Assembly: GCA_003542655.1 (NCBI GenBank)
Contig: DPKF01000021.1
Coordinates: 1-6,829 of the forward strand
DNA length: 6,829 nucleotides
Source: Holosporales bacterium
GTDB taxonomy: Bacteria; Pseudomonadota; Alphaproteobacteria; Paracaedibacterales; UBA11393
Direction: 5' to 3'
Within the stretch, counting starts at the first letter, position 1, and the number at the start of each line of letters is the position of its first letter. Under the pieces are notes generated by a model that did no database searches, was not told where the DNA came from, and was given only the letters and a program-made list of their open reading frames with translations. Both the position numbers and the translations under genes were made by a program. Positions 1 through 5,597 of this stretch are shown here, piece by piece.

Positions 1-56
1 TTGCTCTATTCCAAGTACAAAGACATGTATGTATGATAATAAAATGTGATAAATGA
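1..56 (+). other. left edge: upstream spacer or tail of an unseen gene
   Basis: The 52 bases before accA contain no recognisable domain. The frame starting at base 3 stays open for 17 codons and ends in TGA at 54-56, overlapping the accA ATG (53-55) as ATGA, the same kind of junction seen between mrdA and rodA. The other two plus frames stop at 34-36 and 47-49. The overlapping frame could be the end of an upstream operon gene, which would explain why accA has no Shine-Dalgarno sequence, but the visible residues are too few to name a family. No convincing promoter was found here. Confidence 0.2.
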
Positions 57-1006
57 AAACCTTTCTTGATTTTGAAAAAAATGTTGCTGAACTTGATGGA
101 AAAATTGAGGAATTACGTCTCATGACCAATTCAAAAGATATTAATGTTGCAGAAGAAATTATCAAACTTGAAAAAAAAACAGAAAGAGCGCTAAAAACAA
201 TTTATTCAGAATTATCACCGTGGCAGAAAGTTCAAGTAGCGCGCCATCAACAACGACCAAAATTTTTTGACTATTTAGAGGCTTTATTTTCAGATTTTAT
301 GCCCCTTGCTGGTGATCGCACCTTTGGAAATGACCATGCTTTAATTGGTGGAGTGGCACGCTTTAATGAACGTTCTGTGATCGTTATGGGACAACAGAAA
401 GGAACAGATACGGAAAGCCGTTTACATCATAATTTTGGCATGGCGCGCCCAGAAGGATACCGAAAAGCCAAACGCTTAATGGAACTTGCTAATAAATTTA
501 AAATGCCAATTTTAACCTTTGTCGATACTGCTGGTGCATACCCAGGTTTAGACGCAGAAGAACGCGGACAAGCAGAAGCTATTGCACGATGCATCGAAAC
601 TTCCTTCAGCCTGACAGTTCCAATGATTGCTTGCATTATTGGTGAAGGTGGGTCAGGTGGTGCTATCGCTATAGCATCAGCAAATAGCGTATTGATGCTA
701 GAGCATTCCATTTATTCTGTTATTTCACCAGAAGGATGTGCATCTATTTTATGGAAAAGTGCAAGCCGCACAAAAGATGCTGCAACTGCACTTAAATTAA
801 CAGCACAAGATTTAAAAAAACATGGCATCATTGATCATATTATTCCAGAACCACTAGGTGGGGCACATCGTGACGTAAAAAATATGACAGAACGTACACG
901 CGAAGCAATATCGATAAAACTAGACGAACTATGTCAACTTTCAGGTCAACAGTTGAAACAAAATCGCCGAAAAAGATTTATTGATATTGGGGAAAAAGGC
1001 ATCTAG
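53..1006 (+). CDS. accA: acetyl-CoA carboxylase carboxyltransferase subunit alpha
   Basis: AccA pairs with AccD (not in this window) to form the carboxyltransferase that moves the carboxyl group from biotin on AccB to acetyl-CoA, giving malonyl-CoA in the cytoplasm, the first committed step of fatty acid synthesis. The 317 residues match the usual size (about 319 in E. coli). A helical N-terminal segment (1-60) carries the typical FLDFEKNVAEL opening, which supports the ATG at 53. The crotonase-like fold follows, with GDRTFGND near 87-94, GQQKGTDT at 113-120, the glycine-rich DTAGAYPG at 158-165 followed by AEERGQAEAIA, GEGGSGGA at 197-204, and SPEGCASILW at 225-234. The last two glycine-rich stretches belong to the oxyanion-hole and acyl-CoA region. 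Alanine instead of the E. coli proline in DTxGAYPG is, to my knowledge, common in alphaproteobacteria. No Shine-Dalgarno sequence precedes the start. mrdA begins 11 bases after the stop. Confidence 0.97.
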   Translation: MKTFLDFEKNVAELDGKIEELRLMTNSKDINVAEEIIKLEKKTERALKTIYSELSPWQKVQVARHQQRPKFFDYLEALFSDFMPLAGDRTFGNDHALIGGVARFNERSVIVMGQQKGTDTESRLHHNFGMARPEGYRKAKRLMELANKFKMPILTFVDTAGAYPGLDAEERGQAEAIARCIETSFSLTVPMIACIIGEGGSGGAIAIASANSVLMLEHSIYSVISPEGCASILWKSASRTKDAATALKLTAQDLKKHGIIDHIIPEPLGGAHRDVKNMTERTREAISIKLDELCQLSGQQLKQNRRKRFIDIGEKGI

Positions 1007-1017
1007 AATATAATGTT

Positions 1018-2814
1018 ATGGATAATATTCTACATGAAAAATTTCAACGTCGCACACTCATTTTAGGTGGGATACAAGGCGGATTATTTTTAGGCCTTGT
1101 CGGCAATTTATATCGTCTTCAGGTATTAGAAAACAAACACTACAAAAATTTATCTGACAAAAATCGCATTCATAATTTTCTTATTTTACCTGATCGTGGA
1201 CTGATAGTAGATCATAAAAATATTATTCTAGCACAATCAAAAAATACATACATTGGCTATTTTGATCGCTCTGAAGTTCCAGATATACCAAATTTAATAG
1301 AAAACCTTAAGCAGTATATTACACTAAACGAACAAGATGAAAAATGGATATACAAACAACTTAAAACAAAAACAAAAATTGAGCCCATTATTGTTAAAGA
1401 ACAACTATCCTATGAAGAAGTATCAAAACTTGAATACTTTCTTTCCGACTTAACGGGTGTTCATACTGATAATGTTCGCTCACGCGAATACATCAATCCG
1501 CACCCTTTTGCACACGTTGTTGGTTTTGTATCGTCTGTTGCTCAGCATGAAAAGAAACAAAACAATACTTTATTGATGGCACCAGGATTTCGTACGGGGA
1601 AAACAGGTGTTGAAAAATTTTATAATGAAACCTTAGTGGGCTTACCTGGTGCTAAAAAAGTTGAAGTTAATGCCTATAGAAAAGTTGTTCGCACCTTAGA
1701 ACATGAAAAAAGCACACCAGGTAACAAGTTGGTTTTAAATATTGATTCACAATTACAAACAAAAATATATGAATTATTGATGAAAAATAATTCTGGCGCT
1801 TGTGCCGTGATGGATGTTCATACCGGCGCATTGCGTGCGTTTGTATCGGCTCCTGGCTTTGACGCCAATTTATTTGTTAATAAAATTTCTCATCAAGATT
1901 GGCATGATCTTTCTCATAACATTCACAGACCCCTCATCAATAAATTAATATCAGGACTCTATGCGCCTGGGTCAATTTTTAAAATGATTGTGGCCTTAAG
2001 TGCTTTGGAAAAAGGTATTATTACACCAGATAACAAGGTACACTGCCCCGGACATTATGATGTAAATGCTCACAAATTTCATTGTTGGACCTGGAAAAAT
2101 GGTGGACATGGTTATGTCGATCTTGTTGAAGCCATTGCTTCTTCTTGTGATGTTTATTTTTACAAACTTGCAAACAAATTGAAAATTGATGATATTGCAA
2201 GCATGGCAAGGCGTTTTGGACTTGGGGCAATAACAGGACTCGAAATTGAACATGAAAAATCGGGTCTTATTCCAACAGCTGCATGGAAAAAGAAAAAATA
2301 CGGGAAACGCTGGTCTATGGGGGAAACAATTAACGTCACCATTGGCCAAGGGGCCGTGTTGTGCACCCCAATGCAGCTTTTACGTATGATGGCAGGTCTT
2401 GTAAATGGTGGTAAACTTGTAACACCTCGCCTTGTTGCCTGTACAGAAGCACAATCAAGCATTATCAACGTGCAACCACAGCATTTAGAAATTATAAAAC
2501 AGGGGATGTACAACGTTTTAAATCACACTTCTGGAACGGCTTTTAATAGCAGAACAAAAAATAAAAATTTCGAAATTGGTGGGAAAACAAGCACAACACA
2601 AGTTGTGCGTATTACCGAAGAACAACGTCAAAAAGGGCTAACGAAAAACAGTCGTTGGGACCTAAGAGAGCATGCATTTTTTGCAGGATACGGGCCAACA
2701 ACCGACGCTAAATTTGCAACTATTGTTTTTATTGAACATGGTGAATTTGGCAGTAAAACAGCAGCACCTGTTGGACGCGACGCCTTAATGTTAGCACAGG
2801 AACTTCTTGGATGA
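1018..2814 (+). CDS. mrdA: penicillin-binding protein 2, elongasome transpeptidase (variant KTS motif)
   Basis: This is the class B transpeptidase of the rod complex, which cross-links new peptidoglycan during elongation as partner of RodA. It has 598 residues. The layout is a short cytoplasmic tail, one membrane anchor (about 14-33), a pedestal domain beginning with PDRGLIVD (58-65), GKTGVEKFYNETLVG (194-208), then the transpeptidase domain from about 235. Active-site motifs are SIFK (nucleophile Ser319, Lys322), SCD (376-378, the SxN/SxD motif) and KTS (523-525), where the family normally has KTG or KSG; Ser525 is encoded by AGC at 2590-2592. The remaining context (GGK.S.TQVVRI, EHAFFAGYGP, EHGEFG, AAPVGRD) is normal for PBP2. 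Cys343, Cys356, His364 and Cys377 cluster where a structural zinc site is known in E. coli PBP2; metal binding here is inference. The ATG at 1018 gives the usual N-terminus but has no clear Shine-Dalgarno sequence. It overlaps rodA by 4 bases. Confidence 0.96.
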   Translation: MDNILHEKFQRRTLILGGIQGGLFLGLVGNLYRLQVLENKHYKNLSDKNRIHNFLILPDRGLIVDHKNIILAQSKNTYIGYFDRSEVPDIPNLIENLKQYITLNEQDEKWIYKQLKTKTKIEPIIVKEQLSYEEVSKLEYFLSDLTGVHTDNVRSREYINPHPFAHVVGFVSSVAQHEKKQNNTLLMAPGFRTGKTGVEKFYNETLVGLPGAKKVEVNAYRKVVRTLEHEKSTPGNKLVLNIDSQLQTKIYELLMKNNSGACAVMDVHTGALRAFVSAPGFDANLFVNKISHQDWHDLSHNIHRPLINKLISGLYAPGSIFKMIVALSALEKGIITPDNKVHCPGHYDVNAHKFHCWTWKNGGHGYVDLVEAIASSCDVYFYKLANKLKIDDIASMARRFGLGAITGLEIEHEKSGLIPTAAWKKKKYGKRWSMGETINVTIGQGAVLCTPMQLLRMMAGLVNGGKLVTPRLVACTEAQSSIINVQPQHLEIIKQGMYNVLNHTSGTAFNSRTKNKNFEIGGKTSTTQVVRITEEQRQKGLTKNSRWDLREHAFFAGYGPTTDAKFATIVFIEHGEFGSKTAAPVGRDALMLAQELLG

Positions 2815-3917
2815 TTGACACAGTACACAAAATTAAACAGCTACCTTGGCACTTAATCGCTGTCATTTTAATAATTTCTGTTCTTGGAATAGTAATGCTT
2901 TATTCTGCTGCAAATGGAAACTTACACCCATGGGCGTTTAAGCAACTTCTGCGTCTATTTATCGGCTTGATTTTAATGGTCGTTGTCGCTTTAATTGATA
3001 TGCGAACATGGATTGCAAGCGCCTATTTTTTTTATACAGCAACTTTAGTACTCCTTATATTTGTAGAATTATTAGGTTTTGTCGGTATGGGGGCCCAACG
3101 CTGGATTGACCTTTATATATTTAACTTACAACCATCCGAATTAATGCGCCTTGCCCTTCTTTTAGCACTTGCCCGTTATTTTTATACAGCGGATATACGC
3201 GAAATAGGTAACTGGCGTTTTTTAGTGCCGCCTGTCATTATGATTCTTTTGCCAGTAGCACTTGTGTGCAGACAGCCAGACCTTGGAACGGCTTTATTAT
3301 TAATGATGGGTGCTGGAGCAATATTATTTGTTAGCGGCATTCACTGGGGGTATTTTTTAGGTATTGGCTGTGCTGCCATTGCAAGTATTCCTGTCTTATG
3401 GTCGTTTTTGCATGCCTATCAAAAAAGCAGAATTTTAAACTTCCTAACCCCAGAACGTGATCCCATGAGGACAGGATATCATGTTGTCCAATCTAAAATT
3501 GCACTTGGATCAGGAGAAATTACAGGAAAGGGCTTTTTAAAAGGAACACAAAGTCACCTAAATTTTTTACCCGAAAAACAAACAGATTTTATCTTTACAA
3601 TGTTTGGAGAAGAATTTGGCTTTATAGGGTGCCTTCTCTTGATTCTTTTATACTGTATATGGTTAATCGGCAGTTTAGAAATTGCCTTAAATTGTAAGCA
3701 CCGATTCGGACAACTATTGGGTGTTGGCATTGCCATTAGTTTTTTTGTTTATGTGTTTGTTAATATGGCCATGGTTATGGGGCTGCTTCCAGTCGTTGGC
3801 ATCCCGCTGCCCTTCTTTTCCTACGGTGGAACGGCGTTAATTACCCTGCTGATCTCTCAAGGGGTTTTATTTTCAGTTCATTTACAAACTAAACTAAGAG
3901 GACAGAATAACTTTTAA
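2811..3917 (+). CDS. rodA: peptidoglycan glycosyltransferase RodA (SEDS family)
   Basis: RodA polymerises lipid II into glycan strands in the inner membrane and works as a complex with PBP2, encoded just upstream. The protein has 368 residues (about 370 in E. coli) and is almost entirely hydrophobic, fitting ten membrane helices. Family signatures are GAQRWID (94-100), QPSELMRLALLLALA (107-121), RQPDLGTALLL (154-164), the large periplasmic loop with FLTPERDP (211-218), GYHVVQSKIALGSG (222-235), GFLKGTQSHLNFLPE (241-255) and TDFIFT with Asp259, the residue equivalent to the catalytic Asp262 of E. coli RodA, then EEFGFIG, and near the end LPVVGIPLPFFSYGGTAL (326-343). The ATG overlaps the mrdA stop as ATGA and has an AGGA at 2798-2801, nine bases upstream, the clearest ribosome-binding site among the main genes. 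Translational coupling with mrdA is likely and would give balanced amounts of the two partners. Confidence 0.97.
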   Translation: MIDTVHKIKQLPWHLIAVILIISVLGIVMLYSAANGNLHPWAFKQLLRLFIGLILMVVVALIDMRTWIASAYFFYTATLVLLIFVELLGFVGMGAQRWIDLYIFNLQPSELMRLALLLALARYFYTADIREIGNWRFLVPPVIMILLPVALVCRQPDLGTALLLMMGAGAILFVSGIHWGYFLGIGCAAIASIPVLWSFLHAYQKSRILNFLTPERDPMRTGYHVVQSKIALGSGEITGKGFLKGTQSHLNFLPEKQTDFIFTMFGEEFGFIGCLLLILLYCIWLIGSLEIALNCKHRFGQLLGVGIAISFFVYVFVNMAMVMGLLPVVGIPLPFFSYGGTALITLLISQGVLFSVHLQTKLRGQNNF

Positions 3918-3997
3918 CAAAGGCTACATATAAAATTACAATATTTAATAACTTCAGAAAAACATTAGATACCCTAATTCGGGATTAAAAAGTTATT
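3906..3997. repeat. 10-base inverted repeat spanning the rodA stop
   Basis: AATAACTTTT at 3906-3915 is the exact reverse complement of AAAAGTTATT at 3988-3997. The left arm covers the last rodA codons and part of the stop; the loop of 72 bases contains the smaller hairpin at 3965-3988. A partial third copy, AATAACTT, lies at 3947-3954. The arms are almost pure A/T and no T-run directly follows the right arm, so it is not a standard terminator for rodA. It may be a weak mRNA-end structure or chance in AT-rich DNA. Confidence 0.3.
3958..3988 (-). terminator. possible weak intrinsic terminator, minus strand
   Basis: Read on the minus strand there is TTAATCCC, a 6-base loop, then GGG-T-AT-C-TAA (two single-base bulges), then TG and five Ts (complement of 3958-3962). 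The stem is 8 pairs with only three G-C pairs, so it is weak. It begins within a few bases of the stop codon (3993-3995) of the open minus-strand frame described separately, the expected place for a terminator of a minus-strand gene. On the plus strand it is followed by A-rich sequence and would not work for rodA. Confidence 0.28.
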
Positions 3998-4190
3998 GTT
4001 GGTGGCTGATTTTTCGACTTGTAGAATAAATATCATCAACTGATTTGTCCGCAATACTGTGTTGAGATGCTATTTTTGACGTAGTGATTTTCTGATGGGG
4101 TCCTCCCGGAACACTTAGATATAATATTCTATAGTTGAATAAAATGATATTTCTGTCATTATAAAAGTAGGATTCACAGTATCTTATGTA
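3993..4190 (-). pseudogene. open minus-strand frame without a start codon, possible gene remnant
   Basis: On the minus strand 65 codons run without a stop from 4190 to a TAA at 3993-3995. No ATG, GTG or TTG occurs in frame, so it cannot be a normal intact gene. The part nearer the stop (from about 4115) reads as a balanced soluble sequence, beginning SVPGGPHQKITTSKIASQHS and ending RKISHQQ, with a G+C-richer patch at 4097-4110; the part before it is rich in Tyr, Ile, Asn and Arg, as expected of AT-rich noncoding DNA. A terminator-like hairpin follows the stop at once. It could be the 3' end of a decayed convergent gene, or chance. I do not recognise a family. Confidence 0.2.
4135..4165 (+). 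promoter_or_regulatory. candidate promoter for the transporter gene
   Basis: TTGAAT at 4135-4140 resembles a -35 box and TATAAA at 4160-4165 a -10 box, but the 19-base spacer is longer than the preferred 17. A transcript from here would start near 4172 and carry the AAAGG ribosome-binding site at 4199-4203 and the leader frame at 4211. A second -10-like TATAAT at 4120-4125 lacks a matching -35. AT-rich DNA gives many such matches by chance, so support comes mainly from position. Confidence 0.25.
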
Positions 4191-4210
4191 TTATTTTTAA
4201 AGGTACTACG

Positions 4211-4252
4211 ATGTATTTAATATTTCATAGATTGCCATATGATAAGAATTAA
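4211..4252 (+). CDS. 13-codon leader frame overlapping the transporter start
   Basis: An ATG at 4211 is preceded at 7 bases by AAAGG (4199-4203), a good Shine-Dalgarno match. The frame encodes MYLIFHRLPYDKN and ends at TAA 4250-4252, 11 bases past the transporter ATG (4239-4241), in a different frame. The transporter ATG itself has no Shine-Dalgarno sequence. Ribosomes loading at 4211 would terminate across the transporter start and could re-initiate there, so it may act as a translational-coupling leader. The peptide has no run of a single amino acid that would suggest attenuation. It could also be chance; the overlap plus the ribosome-binding site are the only evidence. Confidence 0.35.
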   Translation: MYLIFHRLPYDKN

Positions 4253-5459
4253 TAATTTCATTTCACCGCTTGTAAGCCTTATATTATTTAGCGTCTCAAT
4301 TGGTTTTCTCACAACATTTATAACATTTTTGATGAATCAAAAGGGCATTAACCCAATTCTTATTGGCAGTATGTCAACCTTCAATTACATAGGCGTTATG
4401 ATTGGTGCCTTTAAGTCTGAAAAAGTTATTTTAAGAATTGGTCACATAAGGGCCTTTTGTGCCTTTGGATCCGTCATGTCCATTATCACACTTTTACACG
4501 GTGTGATTGACAATACTTATATTTGGTTTGTCTTACGCTTCATTATTGGGGTATGTCTTTCAGGTCTATATGTAGTAATCGAAAGCTGGTTATTATCTGT
4601 TTCATCCATAAAAAACCGCGGAAGCGTCTTAGCGCTATACATGATTGCCTTATATGGCGCACAAGCTGTGGGACAGCTGTTTATGTTAGCGGATCTAAAC
4701 CAACCTATTAATCTTTTTTTGCTGGCTGGCATTTGTTGCATAGCCTCTATTTTCCCATTATCGATAACACGCATCCCCTCCCCTAAAATTGAAGAAGCAG
4801 TTACACTAGATTTTAAAGTTTTAGTACAAAAAACACCCTCGGGGATTATAAGTAGTTTTTCCTCTGGATTAATTTTAGGATCACTTTATGGACTTCTTCC
4901 TATTTATCTTGCACAGCTTAATTATTCAAAAACGATGATCGGATATATGATGTTTGCCACAATATTTGGCGGCATGGCGCTTCAATATCCTTTAGGAAAA
5001 TTGTCAGACATCATAGAACGGCGTACCGTTATTGCAACATTATTTTTTACATCTGCTTTTCTTTTAAGCTGCCTCATTTTTTTTCCAATCAATCCAGCTA
5101 TATGTATGTTATTATTTTTTGTTTTAGGTGGGTTAACATTTGCTATTTATCCTATTTCAATATCACATGCTTGTGATACAATTAGCGCAAATAGTATTGT
5201 ATCTGCAACACAGGGCTTATTACTTATTTATAGTGTTGGTGCTGCTTTAGGCCCGCTATTATCTGGCGTATTTGTCTTTTACAATCCAAATCAAGGTCTG
5301 ATTTTATTCCTTCTATTGGTTTCTATCCCCACGGGTTGTTATCTATCCTATGTACGTGCGCATTCTAAAGCGTCACCCCAAGACGATGCTTTTATGCCCC
5401 ACCCCCAGACAACAATTGTCGTTTCAGAAATTGATCCACGCATAGAAGATCCAAATTAA
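4239..5459 (+). CDS. major facilitator superfamily transporter, YcaD-like
   Basis: An inner-membrane secondary transporter of 406 residues with a two-times-six-helix pattern: helices about 10-30, 41-58, 70-90, 94-118, 128-148, 156-176, a central cytoplasmic loop to about 200, then 202-223, 232-252, 262-282, 286-306, 322-346 and 352-372, and a soluble tail. It matches the E. coli YcaD type: GLYVVIESWL (109-118), KNRG (125-128), ALYM followed by GQL, the second-half pattern SSGLILGSLYGLLPIYL (208-224), LQYPLGKLSDIIERR (248-262, the superfamily A motif), GGLTFAIYP (297-305), HACD, and QGLLLIYSVGAALGP (325-339). The substrate is not predictable; the family is mostly uncharacterised and often annotated as putative drug or small-solute transport. 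The ATG at 4239 gives the expected N-terminus; the in-frame stop at 4218-4220 rules out longer starts. No Shine-Dalgarno sequence lies before it, but a leader frame overlaps it. The polar tail ends SEIDPRIEDPN. Confidence 0.9.
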   Translation: MIRINNFISPLVSLILFSVSIGFLTTFITFLMNQKGINPILIGSMSTFNYIGVMIGAFKSEKVILRIGHIRAFCAFGSVMSIITLLHGVIDNTYIWFVLRFIIGVCLSGLYVVIESWLLSVSSIKNRGSVLALYMIALYGAQAVGQLFMLADLNQPINLFLLAGICCIASIFPLSITRIPSPKIEEAVTLDFKVLVQKTPSGIISSFSSGLILGSLYGLLPIYLAQLNYSKTMIGYMMFATIFGGMALQYPLGKLSDIIERRTVIATLFFTSAFLLSCLIFFPINPAICMLLFFVLGGLTFAIYPISISHACDTISANSIVSATQGLLLIYSVGAALGPLLSGVFVFYNPNQGLILFLLLVSIPTGCYLSYVRAHSKASPQDDAFMPHPQTTIVVSEIDPRIEDPN

Positions 5460-5597
5460 CGCATCATATATTTTTTAAGGGTTGTCAAGAAATCGTTTAT
5501 ATCGAATGGACGATTAAAAAAATATTGATGATATTCATAGCACTTTAAAATATGCTAACCTTAAACTAGCTTGGTTATCACAATATTTTTTATTCTC
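5460..5597. other. intergenic spacer between the transporter gene and lptD
   Basis: These 138 bases are very A/T rich. No hairpin with a T-run is visible after the transporter stop, so read-through into lptD cannot be excluded. A TTGTCA at 5482-5487 has no -10 partner at the right distance. TTGATG (5525-5530) and TAAAAT (5546-5551) could pair as a promoter with a short 15-base spacer. Nothing resembling a Shine-Dalgarno sequence precedes the lptD ATG. Confidence 0.5.
5556..5577. promoter_or_regulatory. dyad TAACC-N12-GGTTA upstream of lptD
   Basis: TAACC at 5556-5560 and GGTTA at 5573-5577 form an inverted repeat centred about 30 bases before the lptD start and just after a possible -10 (TAAAAT, 5546-5551). 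This is where a repressor site or a small 5' hairpin would sit. The arms are only 5 bases, so chance is a real alternative and no known operator is recognised. Confidence 0.2.

Larger units (their letters stand above)
3918..4238. other. intergenic gap between rodA and the transporter gene
   Basis: These 321 bases separate the accA-mrdA-rodA block from the transporter gene. They hold the inverted repeat and minus-strand hairpin near 3906-3997, the start-less minus-strand frame to 4190, a G+C-rich patch (GGGGTCCTCCCGG, 4097-4109) that stands out from the A/T background, a candidate promoter at 4135-4165 and a short leader frame at 4211-4252. No tRNA or known structured RNA was recognised. A strong plus-strand terminator for rodA was not found. 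Confidence 0.6.

Noticed and set aside
427..711. Minus-strand 94-codon frame inside accA
   Set aside because: It lies fully within a strongly conserved gene on the other strand, has no recognisable domain and is an expected shadow.
1009..1014. TATAAT between accA and mrdA as a promoter
   Set aside because: No acceptable -35 box at 16-18 bases (only TTGGGG at 987-992), and it lies a few bases before the mrdA ATG; AT-rich context makes the match unremarkable.
1996..2513. Several overlapping minus-strand frames inside mrdA
   Set aside because: They cover the conserved transpeptidase domain on the opposite strand, overlap each other and resemble no protein family.
4097..4110. G+C-rich GGGGTCCTCCCGG as an insertion-sequence end or structured RNA
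   Set aside because: No matching inverted copy, no target duplication and no transposase frame nearby; GGG-TCCT-CCC gives only a three-pair stem.
4110..4155. Minus-strand frame beginning MTEISFYS, resembling the start of DNA polymerase III chi (HolC)
   Set aside because: Only about 14 codons are open before a stop, too short to claim homology. A frameshift into the longer minus-strand frame would be needed, and that part does not look like HolC.
4517..4774. Frames on both strands inside the transporter gene
   Set aside because: They are shadows of conserved helices 4-6 of the transporter and show no independent start signals or domains.
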